Assembly: GCA_001304875.1 (NCBI GenBank)
Contig: BBZO01000006.1
Span: forward strand, 62,001-126,000
DNA length: 64,000 nucleotides
Direction of reading: 5' to 3'
From: Clostridia bacterium UC5.1-2E3
GTDB lineage: Bacteria > Bacillota > Clostridia > Lachnospirales > Lachnospiraceae
This document shows, piece by piece, positions 50,363 to 60,069 of the stretch. Positions within the stretch are counted from its first letter, which is position 1; the number at the start of each line of letters is the position of its first letter. The notes under the pieces are model-generated. The model saw only the letters and a list, made by a program, of their open reading frames with translations, searched no databases and was not told the DNA's origin. Made by a program: the position numbers and the translations under genes.

Positions 50363-53300
50363 ATGCCGAATCATCAGATTTTTAATGAGCGTCCGGAATC
50401 CCAGGACAGAGCCCTAAAAGAATTGCAAGCTATGGGGTATCAATATATCCCCCGTGCAGAGGCCGAGCAGAAGCGCGGCCATCTTTCGCATGTCCTTTTC
50501 CCGGATGTCCTGAGGGAGTTTTTAGCGTCTCAGTCTTTTATGTACAGAGGCAAGCAGACGCCCTTCCTGATGAGGCCATTGGTGAGGCCATTCGAGAACT
50601 GGATGCTCCCTTGGAGCGCGGACTCATGTTCTCCAGCAAGGCAGTCTATGACCGCCTGATCTATGGAAAAAGCTGCGATGTGAACCTATACGACGGCAAC
50701 ACGCAGTCTTTTGATATTTCCTATATCAACTGGGACGAGCCGGACAAGAACATCTGGCAGGTTACCGATGAGTTTTCTGTGGAACGCTCAAACGGCAAGT
50801 ATGCACGCCCGGATATTGTCATCCTCGTCAATGGCATCCCTCTGGTCGTGATCGAATGCAAGAAGTCCAGTGTGGATGTAGAAGAGGGCGTGAAACAGAA
50901 TGTCCGCAACTGGCAGCCGGATTACATTCCTCAACTCTTTAAGTTTACACAGCTGGCGATGGCCATGAATCCGGAAACCGTAAAATATGGTACTGCCGGA
51001 ACTAAGCAGGAGTTTTACTGCAAGTGGCATGAAGAAAATGTACAGTGGCAGGAAGAAGCTGCAAAGCGCTATGTAGATGATGGCCACATCACCGAGCAGG
51101 ATAAGGTAATCGTATCCATGCTCTCCAAGCAGCGCCTGCTCAATCTGATTCGGTTTTACATTCTGTATGATAGCGGTGTGAAAAAAGTCGCCCGTTATCA
51201 GCAGTTCTTTGGTGTTGAAAATACGATGCGTCGCATCCGGGGAGAAGATGATTGCTCTAACCGAGGCGGCGTCATTTGGCATACTCAGGGCAGCGGCAAG
51301 TCCCTGACAATGGTCATGCTCGTTAAGCGGATTATTGCCGACAAAGAAGTTAAGAATCCTCGTTTTGTGCTGGTCTGTGATCGTCTGAACCTGATCAAAC
51401 AGCTGCGAGATAACTTCGTTCACACCGGCATGGATCCCGTAGAGGCAACTACCGGCCGTGGGTTGGTATCTTTGCTCAAAGATAGCGCAAATACACTGAT
51501 TGCCACTACTATCAACAAGTTTGAGGCAGCAGCAAAAGCTCGCGCAAGATCACAGACGAAAATGTTTTCCTCTTGGTTGACGAGAGCCATCGTTCTCATA
51601 CCGGTGAGTTCCACAACATGATGAACGAAGTGCTTCCCAATGCCTTCAAAATCGGCTTTACGGGAACTCCCCTGCTCAAGAAGGATAAAAGCAATACTTA
51701 TTTGAAGTTTGGCAAACAGATTGGTCGTTCTTATCGGTTTGAAGATGGGATTCGTGACGGTGTTATTGTCCCTCTGGTTTATGACGGTCGAGTTATTCCT
51801 CAGAAAGTAACCAGCGATAAAATCGATGATTACCTCAAGAGTATTCTCGCGCCGCTGACTGAACTGCAAAAAGAGGACATGCGCAAAAAGTGGAGTTCTT
51901 TCATGCACTTGGCGCAAACAGAACAGCGCCTGTCCATGATTGCGTTTGATATTCACGAACATTTTCTGAACTATTGCAAGCCTCGCGGATTTAAGGCTAT
52001 GGCTGCAGTGTCTACTCGTGCACTTGCTGTTCAGTTGGCGCGTGCCATCAATGGTCTGGGGAGTGTAAAAGCGGCTGCGCTGATCTGCGACGATTCCGTT
52101 TCTGCCGAAGGTGATGAGGGGCTTGTCACCAAGAGTGACAAAGCAATTATCCGAGACTTCTTCAAGAACGAAGTCGAGCCGCGTTTTGGCACTAAGTACG
52201 ATGATTATGAAGAATACGTAAAAACAATATTATTGGCGGTGAAGACATCGATATCGTCATCGTTCAAAGCATGCTCTTGACCGGTTTTGATGCGCCGTCT
52301 CTTGGTGTGCTGTATGTCGATAAGCCGATGAAGGAACATTCTCTGCTGCAGGCAATTGCGCGTGTCAATCGAATTGCTGCAGGTAAAGATTTTGGTTTGA
52401 TTGTTGACTATTGGGGCTTGTTTGGCAATCTGAACAGCGCCATGGAGATGTACAGCGACGATCAGTCTGGTCTGTCCGGCTATGACCCCGCTGATATTGC
52501 GGATTCCATCGCCACAGCGGCAGAAGGTCAGGAAAAGCTGAAGGAAGCGCACAAGTTTTTGTGGGATTTCTTTGGTGATGCCTCCTTTGACCAGAACAAT
52601 TCTCGGGCATGGGTTGCGTTTTTCGAAAACGAGGATCCTGCCGAGAGTGAAAAACTGAGAAAAGCGTTTTATGAGAGACTGGCAGCGTTCTCCAAGATGA
52701 TGACCATGGCAGTCGGAAATTATTCTTTGTATCAGAGTGTCGGTTTTGAGCAGATGCAGAAATATAAGGCTGATTTGCTGTTCTTCCAAAAACTGCGCTC
52801 TGCGCTGATGATGGTCTACGCAGAGAAAGTTGATTTTAGCAAGTACGAAGATGGCATCAGAAGTTTGCTGAACACTTTTGTTACTTCTGAACCTGTTGAA
52901 ATTGTAGTTGAGCCGGTGGCAATTCACGACAAGGCTGCAATGGACAAGCAGCTCGAAGAAGTTGAAGGACAGAAGGCAAAGGCGGCATACATCCATACAC
53001 GCATTGTGTCCGAACTGGAATCCAGAAGATATGAAGATCCTATGCTGTTTAAGCGGTTTTCAGAGAGAATCCGCGAGACCATTGCGGAATACAGAAGATC
53101 CAGAGACGAGAATGTATATCTTGCCAGCATGAAGCAAATGGCAGAAGATCTCAGACAAGGATTTACCGGACATTCTTATCCAACTTCGATCTCAAATGAT
53201 AGTGATGCCAAGGCGTTCTATGGTGTTGTCTCTGATACTCTTAAGCAGTATGGTCAGGATAATTTGGAATTCGATGATGCTGTTGGTAAGCTCGCGCTGG

Positions 53301-53491
53301 ATATGAAGCAGGCGGTACAATCACTTGCTCGTGTCGATTGGAGAACCAGTACTCCCATTCACAAAAAGATGAACCAAGCAGTAGAGGATTTGCTGTGGGA
53401 CTTCTGTGACGAATTCGGTATGGATTTGCCTATCGACAAGATGGATATCCTAATCGAAAATGCAATCAAGACAGCAATGAGCAGGTATTGA
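50363..53491 (+). CDS. hsdR: Type I restriction endonuclease subunit (system 2), frameshifted
   Basis: About 1042 residues in four frame segments. Nuclease core: [20 protein letters not shown] with K next. Motor: [28 protein letters not shown] (across the break near 51560), [10 protein letters not shown] and [14 protein letters not shown]. Breaks lie near 50565 (run before GACGAGGCC), 51555 and 52230. The C-terminal helical domain ends [14 protein letters not shown]. It completes the second type I complex and is followed two bases later by the YgjP-like gene. Confidence 0.92.
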
Positions 53492-53492
53492 T

Positions 53493-54207
53493 ATGGACTA
53501 TTCAGTTACTGTAAAAGGAATCGTGTTGCCGGTGTCGGTTTCTTTGAAAAAAATGAAGCAAGTCCGGCTAAAAGGTGTTTCCTTCTGGCGAAATAAAGTT
53601 GTCTGCTCCGGTAGGAACACCATCGGATTGGATCATTGAATACCTAAATGACAAAACGAGTTGGATAGAAGAAAAAATGGATCTCTTTGTTCAAACTCGG
53701 GCCATCGAAAAAGAAGAGCATTTTGTATCAGGTTCTTCCACTCGTATTTTAGGACGACAGCTTACAATCCAAGTTCATAATGCGCACCGTAAACAGATTA
53801 TACGCGAAGACAGTGTTCTTCATATATACACGCCGGAAACCGATCAACTTGCAATCGACAGACAAGTAAACAACTGGTGGCAAAAATCCTCTAAAGAGTA
53901 TTTCCAAGATATTCTTAACTGCCTATATCCAATCGTTGAAAAGCATGGGATTGAGTATCCAGATATATGCGTAAAGAAAATGCGTACGTTATGGGGTAGC
54001 TGTAGCAGAAACAGCCATAAGATCAACTTGAACTTCTATTTGTACAAGGCAAGTGTTCCGTGTGTGGAATATGTTATCCTGCATGAATTGACGCATTTTC
54101 TTTATCCGCATCATGACAAGGATTTTTATGATTTCCTCACGATACACATGCCTGACTGGCAGTACCGCAAGCAGCAACTTGATTTCGAGTTTGTGTTGGG
54201 GATATAA
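53493..54207 (+). CDS. YgjP-like metal-dependent peptidase (DUF45/M48-like), frameshifted
   Basis: About 238 residues from ATG 53493, two bases after hsdR. The zinc motif is HELTHFLYPHHDKDFY near residue 196 (HExxH plus a distal His). The preceding MRTLWGSCSRNSHKINLN is the conserved WGSC segment of this family. The frame changes near 53567 (an extra G or two lost bases). YgjP-like genes often accompany type I restriction operons; the role is unknown. Confidence 0.88.
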
Positions 54208-54321
54208 ATTCAAATTCATAGGTTAGGTCATCTGAACAAACTGATTGCAGAAGGCAACAATAAAAAATCGCGTATACAAGTTGAAAGCATGAATTCAGCG
54301 TCGTCCCTACAGGAGGTTTGT

Positions 54322-54834
54322 ATGAAGAAATTCAGAAGCAATCTCTATACCAAAGAAAAGATCGTCCTGCGGGATCATCGGCATCAGTATATAGAGGATA
54401 AAAATGGATATCTCTTTGCCCAAGCGATTTATCCTACAAAAATTAAGGCTGAAGATTTACCGGAATGGTATGTGTATGGCAGGTACTACAAGTGTTTCGG
54501 ATATCTGTCTGCTAAAGGTGTCGTGGATATGAAATACGTTCCGAGTAAATTCAGTAACCACTTCCTGAAGGATGACTTCCTTTTCATCTCCTACAACACC
54601 CCGATTTCTGAAAACCCAGAGGCAAACAGCATCATTGATATGTATGCTGGCTATGACGAGAGGATCTATGGAAATGAAATTCTTGATTTTCTGAAAGCTG
54701 CAAAGAAGCACTCTGCGTATGATATCTCGGAGATTGCGCAGATGCTTCAAGATAAAGCCGTCTGGATAGTGCAAACATTTCCAGAAGAATACTCTGGTTT
54801 TAAATTTGATGTCCGGTCCCTTGAAGAAAATTGA
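54322..54834 (+). CDS. Hypothetical protein
   Basis: Intact 170-residue protein from ATG 54322, preceded by AGGAGG. It has an aromatic-rich N-terminal half (WYVYGRYYKCFGYLSAKGVV) and a helical acidic C-terminus. No family recognised. It lies between the YgjP-like gene and the interrupted NDT-like effector gene, so it may belong to either unit. Confidence 0.65.
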   Translation: MKKFRSNLYTKEKIVLRDHRHQYIEDKNGYLFAQAIYPTKIKAEDLPEWYVYGRYYKCFGYLSAKGVVDMKYVPSKFSNHFLKDDFLFISYNTPISENPEANSIIDMYAGYDERIYGNEILDFLKAAKKHSAYDISEIAQMLQDKAVWIVQTFPEEYSGFKFDVRSLEEN

Positions 54835-55139
54835 AATCAAGACTTGTTGACAAATAATAACTTGTCATTATAAAGACACCTGAAAGGAGATTAATGATGC
54901 CTAAAGCTAAAGTATTTGTTATCATGCCTTTCTCTGACGAGTTTTTTTGAATCCTACGAAATGATAAAGAACCATTTTGAGGATGAATTTGAATTCTCTC
55001 ACGCCGGAGACGAGGACAATCAGCAAAATATTCTTGCTGATATTATTCCGCCAATCTATAGCGCAGATATCGTATTGGCAGACTTGACAGGCTTAAACGC
55101 AAATGTGATGTACGAATTAGGTATTGCGCATAGCTTTAA

Positions 55140-56261
55140 GGCAACACCGCACAAAGGGGAAAAATGTGATATAATAAAGACATGGATAAGCAGATGAGTC
55201 TGTCGGGCCTGAGCGATGAATTGAGCCAGGTGCGGACGAAGAAGAAAGAATTTCTGAGTCAGATAGAGCGCATCGTGCCGTGGGGAGAGTGGATCGAACT
55301 GATCCGGCCGCACTATTACAAAGGAGAGCGCGGCAACAAGCCCTACGATCTGGAACGGATGCTGCGGATTTATCTGGTGCAAAACCTGTACGATCTGTCG
55401 GACATGGCAACGGTAGCGGAAGTGATCGACAGCCGTGCATTCTCGGAATTCTGCGGAGTGGAATCGAGCAATCAGGTGCCGGACGGCGATACACTGGGTC
55501 GGTTCCGGAATTTGCTGCTCCGCAGCGGGCTGCAGGAGAAGTTGTTTGCGCAGGTGGTATATCTGCTGCAGGAAAGAGGGCTGCTGCTGAAGAAAGGAAC
55601 CATAGTGGACTCTACCCTGATCGCAGCGCCGTCCTCGACAAAGAACAGGGAAAAGAAACGAGACCCGGAAGCACACTCGGTGAAAAAGGGGAATAGTTGG
55701 CATTTTGGCTATAAAGTCCACATCGGTGTGGATAAAGACAGCGGTTTGGTGCACACAGTAAAGGTCACCAGCGCCAACATCCACGATGTGACGATGGTGC
55801 CGGAGCTTTTAACCGGCGATGAGGATATCGTATATGGGGACAGTGGATACCTGGGCGCCGAAAAACGCGAAGACGCCGTTCTTTTCAATACCCAGAGGAA
55901 ACGGATCCGTTACAAAATCAACAGACGGCCCTCGCAGAGTAAACACGCAGACAATCGTTCCCTCGCGCAAATCAAACGCCGCGAAAGGGGGAAATCCTCC
56001 GTACGGGCCAAGGTGGAGCATGTCTTTGGGGTAGTAAAGGGCCAGCTTCGATACCGGAAAACTAGGTACCGAGGTCTGCGAAAACAGATTGCCAAACTGA
56101 ATATCCTGTTCGCGCTGGCGAATCTGATTCTGGCTGACAGGCGGTCCTGCCTGACGGCTTGAATCTGTGCGCCCGCATCGCTGATGGATTGGCCTACATA
56201 TGCCCTGCCGGATGGAATCTTCCCGCAGGGCTTTTTCTTTTGCGTGTTCTGCGGTGTTGCC
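55140..56261 (+). mobile_element. IS5-family insertion sequence, 1122 bp
   Basis: Terminal inverted repeats GGCAACACCGCA (left) and TGCGGTGTTGCC (right) are perfect over 12 bases. The target duplication TTAA lies at 55136-55139 and 56262-56265 and fits the YTAR target of the IS5 group. It carries one transposase gene. Confidence 0.93.
55182..56162 (+). CDS. IS5-family DDE transposase
   Basis: Intact 326-residue transposase. The N-terminal domain has YYKGERGNKPYDLERMLRIY. The DDE residues are in IVDSTLIAAPSS, IVYGDSGYLGAEKR and VRAKVEHVFGVVKGQLRYRK, matching the IS5 Y-(2)-R-(3)-E-(6)-K pattern at the last acidic residue. No frame breaks, so the element may be active. GTGATATAATAAAGAC just upstream offers a TATAAT box. 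Confidence 0.95.
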   Translation: MDKQMSLSGLSDELSQVRTKKKEFLSQIERIVPWGEWIELIRPHYYKGERGNKPYDLERMLRIYLVQNLYDLSDMATVAEVIDSRAFSEFCGVESSNQVPDGDTLGRFRNLLLRSGLQEKLFAQVVYLLQERGLLLKKGTIVDSTLIAAPSSTKNREKKRDPEAHSVKKGNSWHFGYKVHIGVDKDSGLVHTVKVTSANIHDVTMVPELLTGDEDIVYGDSGYLGAEKREDAVLFNTQRKRIRYKINRRPSQSKHADNRSLAQIKRRERGKSSVRAKVEHVFGVVKGQLRYRKTRYRGLRKQIAKLNILFALANLILADRRSCLTA

Positions 56262-57093
56262 TTAATAATCCCGTAAATGATTTCCTTGACAAGAACAAAA
56301 TAGACCCTCAGCAATTATTCAAGAGAGACGCTATTGTGATAGGGCTCGATGACGGCGAAAAAGGATTTGTTGACTTTTTGGCAGACATTGAGGAAGATAC
56401 TGAAAAAATGACAACGCACATCCGGGACATGAGCGGCGAAATGAATGTTATGAGTACGGGGATGGACAGGTGTACTCAAGAAATTGAACGTGTAAAAAAG
56501 ACCGGTGGTAGTGGATCAGCCTCTTTCTTCAGAAAACAAACTAAAAAAGTGGCTGAGTATGTCGGCACTTTTAGTAAGCAACTGAAAGTGCACAATGATG
56601 CGATTGGAACATTGTGGAGCGGTGTTGAGAAAAACATTTTAGGTCTGCTCGAAAACGATTTTGCTTCGAAGGAAGGCAATAAGGAAGCCCTCATTGATTT
56701 TCTTAAATCTTTGTTTAATATGCAGATTTCAATACTGGAATCCAATGAATCGGTCAAGGGAATGAAGGTGGCCTCTCTAAACAACATTGGATTGGAGCGC
56801 AGCTTGAACCAGTCCATTCGGTTTTTAGATGAAGATTTAGATACTTATTTAAATCTCACAGAACAGATGAGCAATTCTATAAATCGAATCCTTGCCAAGA
56901 GCAAATTCGTAGTTGGCGACATTGACTTTTCCTGTGTACACGAAAGCAACGATGACCAAGCCACACGATCTGAAGAATAGTAGAATGCCATGCGTCATCA
57001 CAAATATCAACAGATCTAAAAAGGTTTACACTGGGTGTTTTTCCGTCACTCCTCCATGGGAATTTGCAAATCCGCAGCAAACTTCCATGGACG

Positions 57094-57141
57094 AAAATCC
57101 GAAATTTCTTCAAGCCGCCGCGAGGAGATTTTTCGGATTTT
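57094..57141. repeat. Inverted repeat between the NDT-like gene and oriT
   Basis: AAAATCCGAAA (57094-57104) and TTTCGGATTTT (57131-57141) form a perfect 11-base stem with a 26-base loop, followed by CTATTTTTG. It could be a terminator or mark the end of the integrated element. Confidence 0.6.
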
Positions 57142-57270
57142 CTATTTTTGACGGCACGAGATCCAAACCGGTTTTGATGGTTTGGGTACCTTTTGCGGTC
57201 AAAAATATTGGGGTATCCAAAGGGGAAAATTCCCTTGGCGTGGGTTTCCAATAGGGGCGCGGAGCACCCT

Positions 57271-57320
57271 GTTGCACACACTTTGCGGGCAAAGTATAGT
57301 GTGTTAGACCTTTGGCGACC
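57271..57320 (+). other. Predicted MobV-type origin of transfer (oriT)
   Basis: GCACACACTTT, a short spacer, AAAGTATAGTGTG and TTAGACCTTTG follow the order of the pMV158 oriT (ACTTTA..., then TAAAGTATAGTGTG with the nick before TTA). By analogy the nick falls between 57303 and 57304. ACACACT/AGTGTGT forms the expected stem. A MobV relaxase is encoded at 62615. The gap 56981-57516 holds only this site, the hairpins and the terminator. Confidence 0.8.
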
Positions 57321-57377
57321 GCTGACGCTGAAAAGGGGTTGTCCCGGGGGCGGACAAACGCTTTACGGCGGCAGCAG

Positions 57378-57426
57378 AAAGAGGCTATCCACAAGCACAT
57401 TCCATGCTTGGTGGATAGCCTCTTTT
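57378..57426. terminator. Long terminator hairpin at the end of the minus-strand operon
   Basis: GAGGCTATCCAC (57381-57392) pairs with GTGGATAGCCTC (57411-57422), extended by AAGCA/TGCTT with one bulged G, with A and T runs on either side. It can stop transcription from both directions. Confidence 0.85.
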
Positions 57427-57516
57427 CGTGTGTAAGTGATGGTGCGAAGTGACGAGCTTGCGAGGAACGCAGCAGCATCACTGGGGAGCCAAAGGGCTAC
57501 AAACCCGCCGCAGCGA

Positions 57517-58741
57517 TCAGCCCCCGTATCGTATTTTCTCCAATTCCAACTCAAAGTGAATCGTCAATTTCTTCGGAAGCTCACTCATGGAGAGTTTCAG
57601 AATTTGACGGATTGCGATTTTGGCAAAGACATTCGTTCTGCTCAAATCGCCGTTTGCAAGTTTTACGATCTGAGTAGTTCCGGCAGAAAAGTCAAACCGG
57701 ATTTCTCCCCATTCATCGTCGTCGTTGGCATACCGATGTACTGCTTTGTACTGGTATGCAGCGGCGGCGATTTTTTTGTTTTTCTCGGTCAGCTTCAATT
57801 CCACCACACCGAGGACACCAGCATCCACCAGAAGTCCGGTCAGCTTGTCCACGATCTTTTTGTAAGCTCGCTCTGCGCCGCTGGTGCTGCTGTACTCGTA
57901 AGCGGTGGCAAGCTGTTCAAACGAATAACGCTCGTCCCACGGCATCACCCGTCCGCAATTCATGCAGATGGCGTTTCGCTTTTCAAGGAAAAACTTTTCC
58001 TTGTGGCTTAGTTTCTCAAAAGCTGCTTGCACAGCATCGGCACGAATCCCGTTCCAGAGAATGTCCGCATAGTTCCAGCTATCGTCACGGGTCACATCCT
58101 CGCCCGTTTCCTCGCTGTCCTCGTCCTGCATGATCGCATAGAAAGGAACACGGCTGCGGTTCTGCCTTGCAATGGTCAGATACTCGGCGGCTGTATCTTC
58201 GGAACAGTTCTGCTCGGCGGCATACTCGGCAATAACTTCCTTTGCGCTCTTGTCGGAATTGTTATAGAGCCAAGCAATACCACGGGCGGCTTTGTACTCA
58301 TCCAGAGATTTGAACGAGCCTGCTTCTTCCTGTCGGCGGCAATCCAGAAGTGCGTTGCCGATGAAGTGATGGGCATAGGTCAGAAAGTCTGCGCTTATCG
58401 GGATCATAATTCTGTAGGCACTCCAACATGGCGAGAACACAACTGAGCTTGTAATCCAGAAAACGCAGGGGGTCATATCGGTCAATGCCCTCTGTCAGCA
58501 GAAAGCGGTACACTCGCTTATTCAGCCTGGACTCGTAATGGTGGAGGAAGTATGTAAAGAAGGTCAAATCATTTTCACGGACAGTGGAAATGATGTGCTC
58601 GTTGATGTCCTCCGCCTTGGGCGGCGCAGGTTCAAGACGGAAGATGCGCCCTGCCTGCCGCATGGTCATAGCTCCGTCCTGCACAGCGAATTTTGCTGTG
58701 CTGACATATTCATCGGTATTCCAGAAGCGTTCTTCAGACAT
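57517..58741 (-). CDS. Divergent sigma-70-like factor of a mobile element, frameshifted
   Basis: About 407 residues. The part LAMLECLQNYDPDK followed by DFLTYAHHFIGNALLDCRRQ resembles sigma region 2 (YDPEKGxSFxTYAxxxIRNAI). EKLSHKEKFFLEKRNAICMN and YSFEQLATAYEYSSTSGAER then resemble region 4, with an inserted CxxC. The frame breaks near 58390 (about two G lost). The start at 58741 follows GGGAGGTG on the minus strand. It is probably cotranscribed with the DUF6076 gene 25 bases upstream. The sigma assignment rests on motif resemblance only. Confidence 0.6.
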
Positions 58742-58766
58742 TCGGCGCACCTCCCTTCAAGAAAGT

Positions 58767-59877
58767 TTATTTCATGCTCGTTCTTGCTTCTTTGAGCAAA
58801 GCATCCTGCGACATCTCCACTTCAAAGCTGCCTTTGGCATACGCATGATCGAAGATCGCACGTTCCAATTTATCTTTCGCCAACCGCTTCATGACAGCGG
58901 CGGTCTGCTCGTCCAGAGTGCCACGGTGGAGATACTGCGTGATCGTGTTCATGCGGCGTGTGTAGATCGCCTTGATGGGATGATCGTCCGCAAGCTCTCG
59001 CTGCTCTCTGCCTTTCAGGTTTCCGATCTGACGGCAGGTGCGCCCCAGCTTGTCCCCCGGTGCAAGACCTCCGCAGTATTTGGTCTGCCTTGCATCGGTG
59101 GTCAGAAACCACTTGCCGCAAATGGGGCATAACCTTGGTGCATGACCGACACACAATCCCTCAAACAAATCGGAACGGAACATCCCCACAAAGGAAACGT
59201 AGTGCATACGCTTCACAAGCTGCGGTATGCCTTTCTCCAGCATGACAGCGGACACATACTGCATCGTGGTATTGGTCAACTGCATCCACATAGGATTATC
59301 CAATGACAAGGTTGGAGCAGCATTGAAATGTTCCGCAAAGGTTTCCGCATATCCCTCCGGCGTTCGTTTGCTATTGTGGAGCTTGTGGGCAAATTCAATC
59401 ATACCATTCTTGTAGATCATCAAAGTGCCGCCAAGCTGTGCCAGCTCGTTTATCAGCTTTACAACGCCTACGCCCTTTTTGTACTGTTCATCAAAGGCTG
59501 CTCCTGCACCGATTTGCTGCGCCGCATTTATGTAGGCAATGGCGTTTTCGATATATTCATCGGAAAGATCTTCTGAATGTCATGCCCATTGGCGGGAAAA
59601 TCGAACAGCGAAAAGGGGTAGGTGGTACGCATCATCTGCGTAATCTGCAACACGCTTTCCTTTGCGGCGGCAAAGTGTTCTGCCGTAGGTGTTCCGGCTT
59701 TTATCAGTTCAACTACTGCTGCCAAAGGAATGGCAAGTTGCATAAGCTCCCCGATCTGTTCATCGGTGATATTCATGCAGCACAGCCGACACTGCCCGTG
59801 GGCAAGGTATGTCCGGCATAGGTTACTTTGTCCTGCCAGAAATCAAGGCTCAGCAGATTTTGATTAAGGATGCTCAT
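58767..59877 (-). CDS. DUF6076 protein with zinc-binding cysteines, frameshifted
   Basis: About 370 residues from the ATG at 59877 (minus strand GGAGGTAGGCAC precedes it). It opens MSILNQNLLSLDFWQDKVTY and AGHTLPTGSVG. The C-terminal half contains LCPICGKWFLTTDARQTKYC then TCRQIGN, a four-Cys cluster typical of DUF6076. Frame breaks near 59775 and 59573. Function unknown; genes of this kind are common in clostridial mobile elements. Confidence 0.75.
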
Positions 59878-59892
59878 GTGCCTACCTCCAAT

Positions 59893-59980
59893 CTGTCATG
59901 TTTTTTGTTTTTTCTATTATATCATATGATTAGGGCGAAATATAGGACACTGTCATGTTTTTTGAAATGAGCCTGTCATG
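59893..59980. repeat. Direct repeats in the divergent control region
   Basis: CTGTCATGTTTTTTG occurs at 59893-59907 and 59950-59964, and CTGTCATG again at 59973-59980. They lie between the DUF6076 gene and the primase gene, with TATATCATATGAT between them; probable operator or iteron sites. Confidence 0.65.
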
Positions 59981-60069
59981 CCATCAGCACCCTTTTTTCA
60001 AATTCTCCCATAATATACATGAAGAGGTGAGACAACTGCCTCTTACACAAAAGAAATGGAGGATAACAT

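Larger units (their letters stand above)
54896..56980 (+). pseudogene. NDT/TIR-like effector gene interrupted by an IS5-family element
   Basis: The N-terminal domain reads KAKVFVIMPFSDEFFESYEM, then AGDEDNQQNILADIIPPIYS, ADIVLADLTGLNANVMYELG and IAHSF. This matches nucleoside deoxyribosyltransferase-like domains, with the putative catalytic Glu in YELG. Removing the IS and one TTAA copy joins IAHSF in frame to NNPVNDFLDKNKIDPQQLF. A C-terminal helical region of about 200 residues follows (EDTEKMTTHIRDMSGEMNVM). An extra T at 54949 also breaks the frame. GGAG precedes the start. Similar domains act as nucleotide- or NAD-consuming immune effectors; that role is inferred. Confidence 0.75.

Noticed and set aside
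57436-58446. Plus-strand reading frames opposite the sigma-like gene
   Set aside because: They are antisense to a better supported minus-strand gene with its own ribosome site, and show no family features.
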